The notes: generated by a model not told the origin, from the letters alone. 64,000 nucleotides of DNA from Sphingobacterium haloxyli (GCF_002980525.1 NZ_PVBQ01000008.1:170996-234995); one strand, 5' to 3'; numbered from the stretch's first letter, positions 1-9,792 are shown. A program made the numbers and translations.

Positions 1-1850
1 TAGACGCCCTTTACGCTTTCACAGCATGCGAAACATCGATTTCGCCGAATACCTGTGTCATCATCGATAACAAGCCACACTTTATGAGTGTGAATGACAT
101 CTTGATCGAGAACACGAAACAAACGAAAGCGCTTTTGAAACTGGAGCTTGAAATTAAGCTCCATGAATTGCAAGAGAAAATATTTTTCAGCTCACTGCTT
201 AAGATTTTCATTCAAGAAGGCATGTACAAACATTCCAATTATGAAAATGCAGGTGACTTCGAAACGGTTGTCAAGGTATTAAACAGCCTTTTCGAACCGT
301 TCTTTGCGCAATTTTACCGTGCTATAACACCTGAGGATTATAAAAAGCTTATCGATAAACCGATGAGTAGTATCACGCGCTTTGATGTGAAGAAAGCAGA
401 CGAGCAGATGAAAGCGTTAGAGGACGATATCAAAGTGGTTAAAAAGAACCTGCGAAACTTAACTGAATTTACGATCGATTGGTACGAACGCCTACGCAGC
501 AAATACGCCAAAGGCCGGGAGCGTAAGACCGAAATCCGTATTTTCGACAGAGTGGAAGCCTCACAAGTTGCACTTGCCAATGCCAAACTTTATGTGAACC
601 GCGTGGAAGGCTTTATCGGAACGGGTATGCGCAAAGACGAACTTGTATCGGAATGTTCCGATATTGACGATATTATAGTCTTCCGTGCAGATGGCAAGTA
701 TTCTGTAACGAAAGTACAAGACAAAGTCTTCGTTGGAAAGGACATTATACACGTCGCCGTCTTCAAAAAAGGTGACGACCGTACCATCTATAATGCTATC
801 TACAAAGATGGTGCGACTGGAACGAGCTATACCAAACGCTTTGCGGTCACCGCTGTAACACGCGATAAAGAATATGACATAAGCAAGGGAACCAAAGGTT
901 CTAAAGTTCTTTACTTTACGGCGAATCCGAATGGAGAAGCCGAAATTGTCAACATACAACTCAAGCCACATTCGAAATTGCGTAAACTCAGCTTCGATCT
1001 TGATTTTGCAGAAATTGCTATCAAGGGACGGGGCTCCCAAGGGAATATTGTTTCCAAATACCCTATAAAAAAGGTGATATTTAAAAACGCCGGTGTTTCC
1101 ACACTTGCTGGACGAAAAATATGGTTTGACGACGTCCTTCGCCGTCTGAATGCAGACGAACGCGGCCGTTATCTAGGTGAGTTTGACGGCGACGACAAAA
1201 TACTGCTGGTGTATCCAGATGGCTCCTATGAGTTCTCTAGTTTCGATCTGAGTAACCACTTTGACAGTAATGTCCTGCGGATGGAAAAATTTATGTCGGA
1301 ACATGTGTACACAGCCGTTCATCAAGATGGTAAGTCGGGAACATACTATGTAAAACGGTTTAAGTTTGACGACCAACCGATAGGCAAACGCATATCGTTT
1401 ATCAACGAAGCTCCTGGCTCTAAGCTGATCTTACTGACAAACGGTACGGAACCCGTAGTTCGTGTCGACTTGTTGAAAGGAAAAGCCCAGACACCGGAGA
1501 CGCTAGAACAGCCGCTGAACGAGGTTATAGACGTCAAAGGCATGCGCGCACAAGGTAACCGGCTTTCGTTCCATACCGTTAGAAAAGTTAAATTGCTTAC
1601 CGAAGAAGTCGATCTTACCGAAAAAGCAGAACAGAAAGCAGGTGACCACACGCTTTCTTCAACGGATACAGCTGAAACAGAAACCATCGAAGACACTGTA
1701 AAACAAAATAATGCAGACAATATGGCTACGGCAGAAAAAAATAAAGAGGCGGCTGTTGCACAGGACGATCAGAGTGATAACGTAGGCTTCGAGATCACAA
1801 ATCCTGACGACGTTAATCTCGAGGATTCGGGACAGACATCGTTGTTCTAA
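1..1850 (+). CDS. parC: DNA topoisomerase IV subunit A, 5' end cut by the window
   Basis: The frame is open from base 3, so the gene starts outside the window; about 615 C-terminal residues are visible (Bacteroidota homologues are about 900 aa). Type IIA topoisomerase A subunits cut and rejoin DNA; topoisomerase IV decatenates sister chromosomes with ParE. The segment containing ISPNTCVI, followed by the helix around KLELEIKLHELQEKI, fits the end of the breakage-reunion core and the coiled-coil region. The last ~350 residues hold repeated beta-pinwheel-like blades (GSKVLYFT, GRGSQGNIVSKYPIKK, GSYEFSSFDL). No GyrA box (QRRGGKG) is present, which favours ParC over GyrA. The final ~80 residues form an acidic, low-complexity tail ending GQTSLF. 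The catalytic Tyr lies outside the window. Confidence 0.93.
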   Translation, partial: DALYAFTACETSISPNTCVIIDNKPHFMSVNDILIENTKQTKALLKLELEIKLHELQEKIFFSSLLKIFIQEGMYKHSNYENAGDFETVVKVLNSLFEPFFAQFYRAITPEDYKKLIDKPMSSITRFDVKKADEQMKALEDDIKVVKKNLRNLTEFTIDWYERLRSKYAKGRERKTEIRIFDRVEASQVALANAKLYVNRVEGFIGTGMRKDELVSECSDIDDIIVFRADGKYSVTKVQDKVFVGKDIIHVAVFKKGDDRTIYNAIYKDGATGTSYTKRFAVTAVTRDKEYDISKGTKGSKVLYFTANPNGEAEIVNIQLKPHSKLRKLSFDLDFAEIAIKGRGSQGNIVSKYPIKKVIFKNAGVSTLAGRKIWFDDVLRRLNADERGRYLGEFDGDDKILLVYPDGSYEFSSFDLSNHFDSNVLRMEKFMSEHVYTAVHQDGKSGTYYVKRFKFDDQPIGKRISFINEAPGSKLILLTNGTEPVVRVDLLKGKAQTPETLEQPLNEVIDVKGMRAQGNRLSFHTVRKVKLLTEEVDLTEKAEQKAGDHTLSSTDTAETETIEDTVKQNNADNMATAEKNKEAAVAQDDQSDNVGFEITNPDDVNLEDSGQTSLF

Positions 1851-1948
1851 ACTTGTTAAGTTTCTTAACATATATCAATGAGTACAAACAATATTCGAAT
1901 GATATTTGTATTGCTTAAATACAGTAATAAAAAACAAAAAATAGATTT

Positions 1949-2473
1949 ATGGCCGAATGGAATTTAGACAAAGCGCATAGCGAGCTTGAATTCAAAGTAA
2001 AACATATGATGATATCCAACGTCAAAGGAGTTTTTCTAGATTTTGACGTTAAAGTAGATGGTAGTCCCAAAGATTTATCCCAAGCCCTCGTCACTGTCGA
2101 AATAAGAACTGCATCGATCAATACCAAAAGTGAGTCGCGGGATGAGCATCTACGAAGTGCTGAATTTTTCGATGCCAATACCTATCCTAGTATAAACTTC
2201 CGGACAACTAAGATTACAAAAATAGCTGACGACGAGTTTGATTTAGCAGGTGATTTGACGATTAAGGATATTACTAAAACTGCCGTGTTTACTGCGAAAT
2301 ATGGTGGATCCGCAAAAGACCCTTGGGGCAACCAAAAAGTGGGGTACACTGTTTATGGCAAAATCAACCGTCCGGATTTTGGATTAACATGGAACACCGC
2401 GCTAGAGACAGGTGGTGTTATGGTCAGCGAAGAGGTAAAATTCTACGCCGAAGTACAATTTATCCTTTCGTAA
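1949..2473 (+). CDS. YceI family protein
   Basis: A 174-residue protein that is a complete YceI domain, the lipocalin-like beta-barrel fold that binds polyisoprenoid or amphiphilic ligands in characterised relatives. It begins WNLDKAHSELEFKVKHMM, the usual YceI opening, and carries the later signature SRDEHLRSAEFFDA and GDLTIKDITK. There is no signal peptide, so a cytoplasmic location is expected, unlike E. coli YceI. It is a single gene with a rho-independent terminator directly behind it. The 98-bp upstream gap contains a small palindrome (GTTAAG-TTT-CTTAAC at 1855-1869) of unknown meaning. Family assignment is firm; ligand and role are not known. Confidence 0.92.
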   Translation: MAEWNLDKAHSELEFKVKHMMISNVKGVFLDFDVKVDGSPKDLSQALVTVEIRTASINTKSESRDEHLRSAEFFDANTYPSINFRTTKITKIADDEFDLAGDLTIKDITKTAVFTAKYGGSAKDPWGNQKVGYTVYGKINRPDFGLTWNTALETGGVMVSEEVKFYAEVQFILS

Positions 2474-2512
2474 TTCAAAACCGAAAAGATAGGATTGAAT
2501 ACAATACTGCAG

Positions 2513-2541
2513 AGACGTCCAGATGGGCGTCTTTTCCTTTT
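2513..2541 (+). terminator. rho-independent terminator of the YceI gene
   Basis: Stem AGACGTCC / GGGCGTCT with a 4-nt loop and one G-U pair, followed by TTTTCCTTTT. It sits between two convergent genes and overlaps the stop of the aldo/keto reductase on the other strand. Confidence 0.75.
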
Positions 2542-3445
2542 ACAAATGCTCCGTATACTGCAACTTACGAATACCCTGCTCCAGCACTGCACGGTCCTTT
2601 TCAGCCAATACGACTGGTCGTTCTAGCACTTCTTTCAAGTCATTTAGTTGTGCCAACGTACGCACCCCTACCGCAGCGATATCCACGGCTGGATGACCAA
2701 GAGCGTATGCCAATAGTAGTTGTGTTTTACTTACCTTTAACGATGACGCCAGTTTTTCCACGTTACGTCGTGCGTGTCCCACCTCTCCCGAAGTCAATTG
2801 TAAATAGCTCCTAGCAGGTTTATCAATCAACACCCCTTGTGTCAGTGCCCCACGGCTGATGACGGAAATATTTTTGCTCTTTAATATAGGGAAGATTTCC
2901 TCCGGTCGCCGATCCAATAAGTTATATTGCATCATGACACTAGTAATATTAGACTTAGTAGCATATTCCCTGATCACGTTTGGACGTATAGAAGAAAGCC
3001 CGTAGTAGCGAATTTTACCGTCTTTCACCAATTGCTCGAACGCTTCAATAATTTCATCGATAGGATCGTCCATTGTCCCGCCATGCAATTGATATAAATC
3101 AATATAATCGGTGCTAAGTCGGGTCAATGAAGCATCTACCGCTTTGATAATGTACGACTTAGAGGCTTTCCAATCCCATGCGCTACCGTCCGAGCGCCAT
3201 TGATTGCCCACTTTGGTCGCTAAAATAACTTTGTCACGCATGGGCGCCAACACTTGACCGATCATATCTTCGTTCATACCACGCTCATACAGGTCGGCCG
3301 TATCGAAATAATTGATACCCAATTCAAAGGCGCGCTGCAAAACTTCTGTGTTTTGTTTTGTAGCGCCGTATTTAAGCGACATTGTCCCTAAACCAATGGT
3401 TGCTATTTTTAGTTCTGAATGACCTAATTTCGTTAACGCTGTCAT
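2540..3445 (-). CDS. aldo/keto reductase
   Basis: A 301-residue NADPH-dependent oxidoreductase of the aldo/keto reductase superfamily (TIM barrel), reducing aldehydes or ketones; the substrate cannot be read from sequence. The catalytic tetrad is visible: Asp in NYFDTADLYERG, Tyr in the same motif, Lys in ILATKVG and His in LYQLHGG. The C-terminal part keeps the cofactor-binding pattern AVGVRTLAQL. The length is normal and there is no signal peptide, so it is cytoplasmic. It is followed about 40 bp upstream (in genome order) by the FKBP gene on the same strand but looks like a separate unit. Confidence 0.93.
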   Translation of the reverse strand: MTALTKLGHSELKIATIGLGTMSLKYGATKQNTEVLQRAFELGINYFDTADLYERGMNEDMIGQVLAPMRDKVILATKVGNQWRSDGSAWDWKASKSYIIKAVDASLTRLSTDYIDLYQLHGGTMDDPIDEIIEAFEQLVKDGKIRYYGLSSIRPNVIREYATKSNITSVMMQYNLLDRRPEEIFPILKSKNISVISRGALTQGVLIDKPARSYLQLTSGEVGHARRNVEKLASSLKVSKTQLLLAYALGHPAVDIAAVGVRTLAQLNDLKEVLERPVVLAEKDRAVLEQGIRKLQYTEHL

Positions 3446-3485
3446 TTTTTACTATTATTGAATTTGGGGTGTGCACAATGCACGA

Positions 3486-4169
3486 TTACATTACCGTTTC
3501 CTGACTCTTTATTCCTATTAATTCAATTTCAAAAATCAGCGGACTGTAGGGAGGTATGTCTGCCCCGGCCCCCCGTTCACCATATCCCAATGTAGAGGGG
3601 ATATACAATCTGTACTTCGCCCCGCTTGACATCAACGGAATACCCAGCTGCCATCCTCGAATAACGTTAGCCAGATCAATATCTAAAGGTTCTCCGCGCT
3701 CATAGGAGTTGTCAAAAACCTTTCCGTTCGCTAACACGCCTTTATAATGTACCGTTACTTCGTCATCTCGTGTTGGTTTCGCTCCACTTCCCTCTTGAAT
3801 CACTTCATAATAAAGTCCGTCGTCAAAGTACCGAACGCCAGACTTTTGCTTAATTGTGTCAAAAAATGCCGTTTCCTCTTTCTTAAATCCATCAATTCTC
3901 TCCTCAGCAGCGTTTGCAAACGCAGTCTTAATCATGCGTATTCCTTCCTCTTCACCGATTAATCCTTCGTTTCCCGCTATAGCATCTTGTACACCTCGTA
4001 AAAAGCTTTCCGAACTAAGGGTTATACCGCTGCTGGTAAGCGAAGACCCCACATCTTTACCCAATGCGTAGGAGACAGAATCTGTATTTGTTTCTAAGAC
4101 CTGTGCTTGTGTCAGCACACTCGTAAATGTCGTTGCCAGCGCGGCAAAACCAATCTGCTTTATATTCAT
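3486..4169 (-). CDS. FKBP-type peptidyl-prolyl cis-trans isomerase, secreted
   Basis: A 227-residue prolyl isomerase. The N-terminus is a signal peptide (MNIKQIGFAALATTFTSVLTQAQ). Residues ~28-120 are an FKBP_N-type dimerisation domain (VSYALGKDVGSSL), and residues ~130-220 the FKBP catalytic domain (VTVHYKGVLANGKVFDNSYERG, GYGERGAGADIPPYSPL). It probably assists folding of exported proteins in the periplasm. Its ATG overlaps the stop of the upstream glycosyltransferase gene by one base (TAATG), so the two are translationally coupled. Confidence 0.95.
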   Translation of the reverse strand: MNIKQIGFAALATTFTSVLTQAQVLETNTDSVSYALGKDVGSSLTSSGITLSSESFLRGVQDAIAGNEGLIGEEEGIRMIKTAFANAAEERIDGFKKEETAFFDTIKQKSGVRYFDDGLYYEVIQEGSGAKPTRDDEVTVHYKGVLANGKVFDNSYERGEPLDIDLANVIRGWQLGIPLMSSGAKYRLYIPSTLGYGERGAGADIPPYSPLIFEIELIGIKSQETVM

Positions 4170-5155
4170 TATTTATGTTTTTCTACTATATTCGTCACAA
4201 TTTCTCTCGTCAAATCAGGATAGTCAACCGTGACTTTAATCTTACTGTTCAACCATGCCTCGATAGCGTAGTCAAACTTCTTCTTTAAACTACCGATTAC
4301 TGGAACGCCCATTTGCTCCAAAGCCGCGGCATTTAAATGTTGTTCGTACTGATTTTTCATGGGTACTACCAACAATTTCTTTTCCAAAAACAGCGCCTCT
4401 GCAGGCGTTTCGAATCCAGCGCCGCACAATACACCTGAGGCATTCGCCATACTGCTCACAAAGGTATCGCTTCTTATGGGATTAATGGTCACATTCTTCA
4501 CCGTAAACTTCTTTTTATTATGCTTGGAGTAGACGTCCCATTTTACATCCGGAAACTTAGAAAGGTTTTTCAGCAAATGCGCGTCATCGTATGCAGGCAA
4601 ATAAACGGTATAGTGCCCGTCGTCCTTTGGGTCAAGCTGGCGAACAGACTCCCGAATTACAGGCGTGTAGATATGGTCATGGTACGATTTAAAATGAAAT
4701 CCGTACGCAATATTTGAAGGAGCATAGTTCTTCATGATAAACTTACCCAACATATCGGTTTCCTCTGGTTTAGGACTCGCGGGGTGTAATGCACCTATTT
4801 GATGACTTAAACCGATACACGGAATTTCCCGGGTTTGGCAAGCCCAAGCAGAAATCGGTTCGAAATCATTTATGATGAGATCGTACTTTTCAACAGGCAG
4901 GCTATTGATCTCTTTGATAAACCGTCGAACGGTAGAACTCATAAACGTTCGCCACAAATCTACGCCTCCCGATTTTCCAAAGATAAAACTTAAACCGTGC
5001 AGACGATATTTGACCGGAAATGGCAACTCTATATCTGCCTGGATGCCGCTAACCAGCACATCTACTTCCCCTAGTGTCTGCAATATTGGAATAATGTCCA
5101 ACGCTCTACATAGATGACCATTACCCGTTCCTTGAACTGCATACAATATCTTCAT
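4169..5155 (-). CDS. glycosyltransferase family protein (GT-B, Glyco_trans_1_3-like)
   Basis: A 328-residue protein beginning MKILYAVQGTGNGHLCRALDI, the GxGNGHxxR start of the MurG-like / PF13528 group of GT-B glycosyltransferases. A nucleotide-sugar binding C-terminal half is suggested by GVLCGAGFETPAEALFLEKKLLVVPM, where a GxGFxTxxEAL motif precedes the donor site. Acceptor and donor are not predictable. No signal peptide or clear membrane segment is seen. It forms a two-gene operon with the FKBP gene. The family is widespread in Bacteroidota but largely uncharacterised. Confidence 0.85.
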   Translation of the reverse strand: MKILYAVQGTGNGHLCRALDIIPILQTLGEVDVLVSGIQADIELPFPVKYRLHGLSFIFGKSGGVDLWRTFMSSTVRRFIKEINSLPVEKYDLIINDFEPISAWACQTREIPCIGLSHQIGALHPASPKPEETDMLGKFIMKNYAPSNIAYGFHFKSYHDHIYTPVIRESVRQLDPKDDGHYTVYLPAYDDAHLLKNLSKFPDVKWDVYSKHNKKKFTVKNVTINPIRSDTFVSSMANASGVLCGAGFETPAEALFLEKKLLVVPMKNQYEQHLNAAALEQMGVPVIGSLKKKFDYAIEAWLNSKIKVTVDYPDLTREIVTNIVEKHK

Positions 5156-5272
5156 TATATCGCTTTAATTTAAGTACCCAAAGTACACATTTTCCATTAA
5201 TTCGAAAAACGGAGGACCTACTTTTAATCTAAATTTATTATCTTTAGAACAAACCATCTATACAAGTGAATT

Positions 5273-6214
5273 ATGTACAATAAATATTATTACCTTCTGG
5301 GGATGCTCCTTACGCTGATACTCAGCTCATGGGGATTTTATGCACACAAAAAAATTAATCACGTAGCGGTGTTTACCCTACCTACGCAATTGGCCACATT
5401 CTATAAAAAGCACATTAACCTGATTACAGAAAAAGCCGTTGATGCAGATAAAAGGTGTTATGTCGATTCGCTAGAATCTCCTCGACATTTTATTGATGTA
5501 GAAAAATTCGACGCGGGTAATATGGATTCGATACCCATACATTGGAGTCAAGCCACTGCAAAATACCACGAACGTAAATTACGAGCAAGAGGAATCGTGC
5601 CTTGGCAAATTTATTTTACTTACCAGAAGTTGGTCAAGGCATTTCGCGAAAACAATACAGTTGCCATTATCCGCCATTCTGCCGATCTCGGTCACTACGT
5701 ATCGGATGCGCACGTGCCACTCCATACTACGCAGAATTATAATGGCCAACTGACTGGGCAAATTGGTATCCATGCATTCTGGGAAACCAGACTGCCAGAA
5801 ATGTTTGCTGAAGACTATAATCTTTTCGTTGGCAAAGCCTATTACCTCGATAATCCGCTCGATTCGGCATGGACCATCGTACGAGAGAGTAACGCACTGG
5901 TGGATGATGTATTACAGCTAGAAAAAGAACTTTCCGAAACTTTTCCGAAACATCTGCAACGAAGTTATATTACCCGGAACAACGTACTTATTTCTACATA
6001 TTCGGATGCGTATGCCCGCGCATACCATCAACGTATGCAGGGTATGGTAGAAGAACGCATGCGAAAATCTGTTCAACGGACGGGCTCCTTTTGGTTCTCT
6101 GCTTGGGTAGACGCTGGACAGCCCGCTTTAAAAGGCAAGTTTAACGCTGATCAAAAGGTAGAACAATCGGACATTCAACGCGGAAAAATCATAGGCCGGG
6201 AAGAGTGGCATTAG
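5273..6214 (+). CDS. zinc-dependent phospholipase C-like (S1/P1-type fold) exported protein
   Basis: A 313-residue protein with an N-terminal hydrophobic export signal ending near WGFYAHKKINH. The pattern of conserved metal-ligand histidines is that of the zinc-dependent phospholipase C / P1 nuclease superfamily: W-G-x-x-A-H near the mature N-terminus, HSADLGHYVSDAHVPLHTTQNY around residue 143, and IHAFWETRLPEMF around residue 172. Such proteins hydrolyse phosphodiester bonds; the substrate is not known. It converges with the regulator gene that follows (4-bp overlap of the ends). The tail from ~280 on looks non-conserved. Confidence 0.85.
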   Translation: MYNKYYYLLGMLLTLILSSWGFYAHKKINHVAVFTLPTQLATFYKKHINLITEKAVDADKRCYVDSLESPRHFIDVEKFDAGNMDSIPIHWSQATAKYHERKLRARGIVPWQIYFTYQKLVKAFRENNTVAIIRHSADLGHYVSDAHVPLHTTQNYNGQLTGQIGIHAFWETRLPEMFAEDYNLFVGKAYYLDNPLDSAWTIVRESNALVDDVLQLEKELSETFPKHLQRSYITRNNVLISTYSDAYARAYHQRMQGMVEERMRKSVQRTGSFWFSAWVDAGQPALKGKFNADQKVEQSDIQRGKIIGREEWH

Positions 6215-7698
6215 CTTATTTTTTCCACTCCCCTACGCAATACCATTAATGCCTCCTCTATTTCGTTCTCATTTAAATGGCCGAAACCTAATCGCATCGC
6301 CGACAGGGTACTGTTTTGGTACAAAATGTTCTTCGGAATAAACAACTCCTGATTTCGGCAAAGATTTGCTAGTTGAAAGAGAGAAAGGGATTTGTCCCAG
6401 GTCGTCCACAGGGCCAAACCACCCGAAGGCTTTTCAAATGTCACGATGTCACTAAAGCACGTGTCTAAAATTTCACAGAACAGATTCCGGCGTTCACGGT
6501 ATATTTTTAGGGATTTCTTGAGGTGCCGATGGATCTCTCCTTCCGCTATCATTTCAGCCAAGGCTTGCTCCATGATCACGTCCCCCTGTTGGTCAATAAT
6601 GCTTAAATATTTACGCATTTCCGCGATTAGGTTATCGGGCGCCACGACAAAGCCTGTCCGAAAAGCTGGCGCGAGTGATTTTCCAAATGACCCTATGTAA
6701 ACCACCATCCCATCAACATCGCCGCTCGCCAATGGCATAACCGCCGTCTGTTCATATTGAAAATCATAATCGTAATCATCTTCCACGATAACAAAACCGT
6801 ATTCCTGTGCTAACTGTAATAGGGCAATTCGTCGTTGGGCGGATAGGGTAACCGTCGTCGGGTAATGGTGATGCGACGTGAGATAAACCATACGCACCTG
6901 CCCTGGATTAAAATGGGTACGGATATAATCTATATCCATACCTCTTTCATCGACGGGAACAGTAAGCACCCGCGCACCCATTTTCTGAAAAACCATATTA
7001 GCAGAAAACATACTCAAGTCCCCGACCAAAACATGATCACCCTTTGAAAGCAAGATCTGCGAAATAATATATAAGCTCATTTCCACGCTGCGGGTGATGA
7101 GCAGATTACTTTTTGAAATGTGCAGCCCTCTCGAGAAATTCAAATAGTTACTCAATTGAGACCTAAAATATTCACTTCCCTCGGCTTGATATCTCGTAAG
7201 ACGCCTCAGATTGTGTTTCCGTTTCATGGAAGCACTGTAGCAGCGGGAAAGGTGTTGCATTTGTGTTAAACGTATATCGGGTTGTCCATCATTAAAAATC
7301 AAACGGCAATCGGACGATTCGAAAGGATTATCCAAAACGGGAGACTGCCTAAATAAAAAGCCTGTTCGATCCGGATACTTCGCTAGTGAAACCAATTTTT
7401 GATAAGGTTTGTCTATCTTCATCTGATGCGATTGATTAACGATAAAGGTGCCTTTGTTTGGCATTACTTCCACCCATCCTTGGGCGTCTAACTCATTATA
7501 GATAGCGATAACTGTCTTACGATGTACCTGCAGCGCTTCGCTTAAGGCTCGCGTCCCAGGTAATTTCGCACCTACCAACAAATATCCACGCTGAACGGCA
7601 TTTATTACCTGTTGCGCAACCTGTAGATATATAGGTTGGATAGATGTCCTGTCAATAAAAACAAAACTGGAAATTAAATCTAAAACCGGACTACTCAT
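6211..7698 (-). CDS. MocR/PdxR-type transcriptional regulator with aminotransferase domain
   Basis: A 495-residue fusion of an N-terminal GntR winged helix and a fold-type I PLP aminotransferase domain. The DNA-binding part shows PIYLQVAQQVINAV, GAKLPGTRALSEALQVHRKTV and GWVEVMPNKGTFI. The PLP site shows IVEDDYDYDFQ (Asp contacting the pyridine ring) and SFGKSLAPAFR (Schiff-base Lys). I chose the Met of MSSPVLDLI at 7698; the open frame extends to 7848 but the extra 50 residues are not family-like and would overlap the divergent receptor gene. MocR proteins often activate or repress a divergent neighbour, here the TonB receptor across a 137-bp gap. The effector could be PLP or an amino-acid derivative. 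Confidence 0.9.
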   Translation of the reverse strand: MSSPVLDLISSFVFIDRTSIQPIYLQVAQQVINAVQRGYLLVGAKLPGTRALSEALQVHRKTVIAIYNELDAQGWVEVMPNKGTFIVNQSHQMKIDKPYQKLVSLAKYPDRTGFLFRQSPVLDNPFESSDCRLIFNDGQPDIRLTQMQHLSRCYSASMKRKHNLRRLTRYQAEGSEYFRSQLSNYLNFSRGLHISKSNLLITRSVEMSLYIISQILLSKGDHVLVGDLSMFSANMVFQKMGARVLTVPVDERGMDIDYIRTHFNPGQVRMVYLTSHHHYPTTVTLSAQRRIALLQLAQEYGFVIVEDDYDYDFQYEQTAVMPLASGDVDGMVVYIGSFGKSLAPAFRTGFVVAPDNLIAEMRKYLSIIDQQGDVIMEQALAEMIAEGEIHRHLKKSLKIYRERRNLFCEILDTCFSDIVTFEKPSGGLALWTTWDKSLSLFQLANLCRNQELFIPKNILYQNSTLSAMRLGFGHLNENEIEEALMVLRRGVEKIS

Positions 7699-7835
7699 CT
7701 TCTTAAAATTGGAACCATATAACAATCCGGAAAGATAATACTTTTGCTGCATGAAACCATCATGATTATTCAACCCCAAACGAGAATGAATAAATCTGAT
7801 AGCATCATCACCATTAAAAAACAAATTATATACAG

Positions 7836-9698
7836 ATGAAAATAACATACAGTAACCGAATATTATTTGTGGCCATACTTTTTCCTTTGTTGGGACGAGC
7901 TCAAGAAGTTAAAACAGACAGTATTCAAGAAGTGATTGTTCACGCAAACCGTTTGCAAATTCCCTTTAGCAAAGACAATCGAAATATAGAGATTTTAAAT
8001 GCTGAACAAATCAAACAACTACCGGTCAAAAACCTGAATGAAGTACTGGGGCTTTTAAATGGAGTCGACCTGCGACAACGCGGCCCTTTTGGTGCACAGG
8101 CGGATATAAGTATTGATGGCGGGAGCTTTGAACAAACATTAGTTCTGGTCAACGGAGCAAAAGTTTCCGATTCGCAAACAGCGCATCACAACCTGAATCT
8201 CCCTATTCCTTTAGATGCAATCGAGAGAATAGAAGTGCTTCGCGGTGCAGCAGCACGTGTTTATGGTATCAATGCGCTAACTGGGGCGATCAATATCATT
8301 ACCAAGAAAGTAGAAAAAAGCTCAATACAGGCCAACGTATATACCGGCAGTTCGTTTAAAAACAGAGACGAAGAGGATAAAGATGGTATCTATTATCACG
8401 CCGGTACACAAATCGGCGCGAGTTGGTTTGGCGACAAACACCAACATCAGCTATACTATAACAAAGAAAAATCTAATGGACAACGATACAACACCGCTTC
8501 ACAGAACGATAAAATATTTTATCAAGGGAATCTAGCGATAGATGATGATAATGAGATGGAATGGCTGGGTAGCTATATGTACAATCGTTTTGGCGCTAAT
8601 GGCTTCTATGCCGCTCCCGGAGATAGAGAGTCTGAAGAAATTGTTGAAACGATATTCGCTTCTGTCGGTTCAAAACATCAACTTTCCGAACGTTTTTATT
8701 TTAGTCCGCGCATAACCAATCGGTATAACGAGGATGATTACCGCTATTTCAAGCACAACCTTTCGTCGGCCCGCTCTCTCCATTATACAAATGCCTTTTC
8801 AATGGAGCTGAACAGTCAATATCGTACTGCCTTTGGAGATTTTGGACTCGGGTTAGAATCTCGCCTTGACCGTATTGTCAGTTCTAATATGGGCAAACAT
8901 GATCGAAATAACCATGGTGCTTATGCGGAGTACAGGACCGAACAAATAAAAAATATGACCATCAACGTGGGGGCATACATTAATTATAACACGCAGTACG
9001 GCTGGCAGGCCTATCCAGGTATCGACCTAGGTTACAGCTTTGCGCCTAAATGGAAAATAGTATTCAACACCGGATCAAGCCAGCGTATTCCATCTTTTAC
9101 TGACCTCTACTTAGACCAGCGTCCGGGAAATATCGGCAATCCTGATTTATTCTCAGAGGACGCTTGGCAAACCGAAGCCGCCATTAAATTCCAAAGTACT
9201 AATTTTATTGCCCACGGCGGCTATTTTTACCGCGACATCCGAAACTTTATCGATTGGATAAGAGCAGATACGAAGGATCCTTTTCAGCCATATAATATAG
9301 GTAAAAACAAAATACACGGCATAAATACCAATTTTCTTTATACGTTTCAGCATGATGACATCCGTTACAGGGTGAATATGGGATACAACTATCTGCATGC
9401 GTCGCTCCAACAAACTGAGGGACTCACATCCAAATATAATTTGGAAAATCTCAAACATCAGGCGAAGTTACTAATCATGGCCAACAACAGGGTATGGAAC
9501 GCTTCTGTAGCCAACCGTTTCCAACAGCGTATATCAGATAAATCTTATTTCTTAACAGATGTACGAATTGGCTATAGCTTTCCGTTCCTTTCGGTGTATG
9601 CCGATGCCCAGAACATCTTTGACGTCACGTATATCGAAACAAGTGCCATTCCGATGCCTGGAAGATGGTATAGTTTGGGGGTCTTTCACCGACTGTAA
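7836..9698 (+). CDS. TonB-dependent outer-membrane receptor
   Basis: A 620-residue TonB-dependent transporter. A signal peptide (about 22 residues, cleaved near GRAQ) is followed by a short TonB-box region (DSIQEVIVHANR), the plug domain with INAEQIKQLPVKNLNEVL-like and RIEVLRGAAARVYGINALTGAINI motifs, and a 22-strand barrel recognisable by alternating aromatic strands and the late segment DAQNIFDVTYIETSAIPMPGRW. It is short and lacks the carboxypeptidase-regulatory domain and SusD partner of glycan systems, so a small cofactor, metal chelate or vitamin (BtuB-like) is more likely. It is divergent from the MocR regulator, which may control it. No riboswitch is recognisable in the 137-bp gap. 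Confidence 0.9.
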   Translation: MKITYSNRILFVAILFPLLGRAQEVKTDSIQEVIVHANRLQIPFSKDNRNIEILNAEQIKQLPVKNLNEVLGLLNGVDLRQRGPFGAQADISIDGGSFEQTLVLVNGAKVSDSQTAHHNLNLPIPLDAIERIEVLRGAAARVYGINALTGAINIITKKVEKSSIQANVYTGSSFKNRDEEDKDGIYYHAGTQIGASWFGDKHQHQLYYNKEKSNGQRYNTASQNDKIFYQGNLAIDDDNEMEWLGSYMYNRFGANGFYAAPGDRESEEIVETIFASVGSKHQLSERFYFSPRITNRYNEDDYRYFKHNLSSARSLHYTNAFSMELNSQYRTAFGDFGLGLESRLDRIVSSNMGKHDRNNHGAYAEYRTEQIKNMTINVGAYINYNTQYGWQAYPGIDLGYSFAPKWKIVFNTGSSQRIPSFTDLYLDQRPGNIGNPDLFSEDAWQTEAAIKFQSTNFIAHGGYFYRDIRNFIDWIRADTKDPFQPYNIGKNKIHGINTNFLYTFQHDDIRYRVNMGYNYLHASLQQTEGLTSKYNLENLKHQAKLLIMANNRVWNASVANRFQQRISDKSYFLTDVRIGYSFPFLSVYADAQNIFDVTYIETSAIPMPGRWYSLGVFHRL

Positions 9699-9792
9699 GG
9701 AGGCTTTCACCTATATTTTGGACTTACTTACCTAAATACCCTCCTATCTTTTTCCCTTTACTCCTTATTTTGTTTCTACAAACACGAAACAA

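Noticed and set aside
561..1040. A 159-codon minus-strand ORF inside parC
   Set aside because: Lies fully antisense to the conserved topoisomerase C-terminal domain and its protein shows no family pattern; a shadow of the real gene.
2323..2814. A 163-codon plus-strand ORF across the YceI end and the aldo/keto reductase end
   Set aside because: Overlaps two well-supported genes and a terminator; composition reads as noise.
7699..7835. A cobalamin or thiamine riboswitch ahead of the TonB receptor
   Set aside because: The gap is only 137 bp and lacks the conserved box sequences of either class.
7699..7848. N-terminal extension of the MocR regulator
   Set aside because: The extra residues are not family-like and would overlap the divergent TonB receptor start; the Met at 7698 fits the family.
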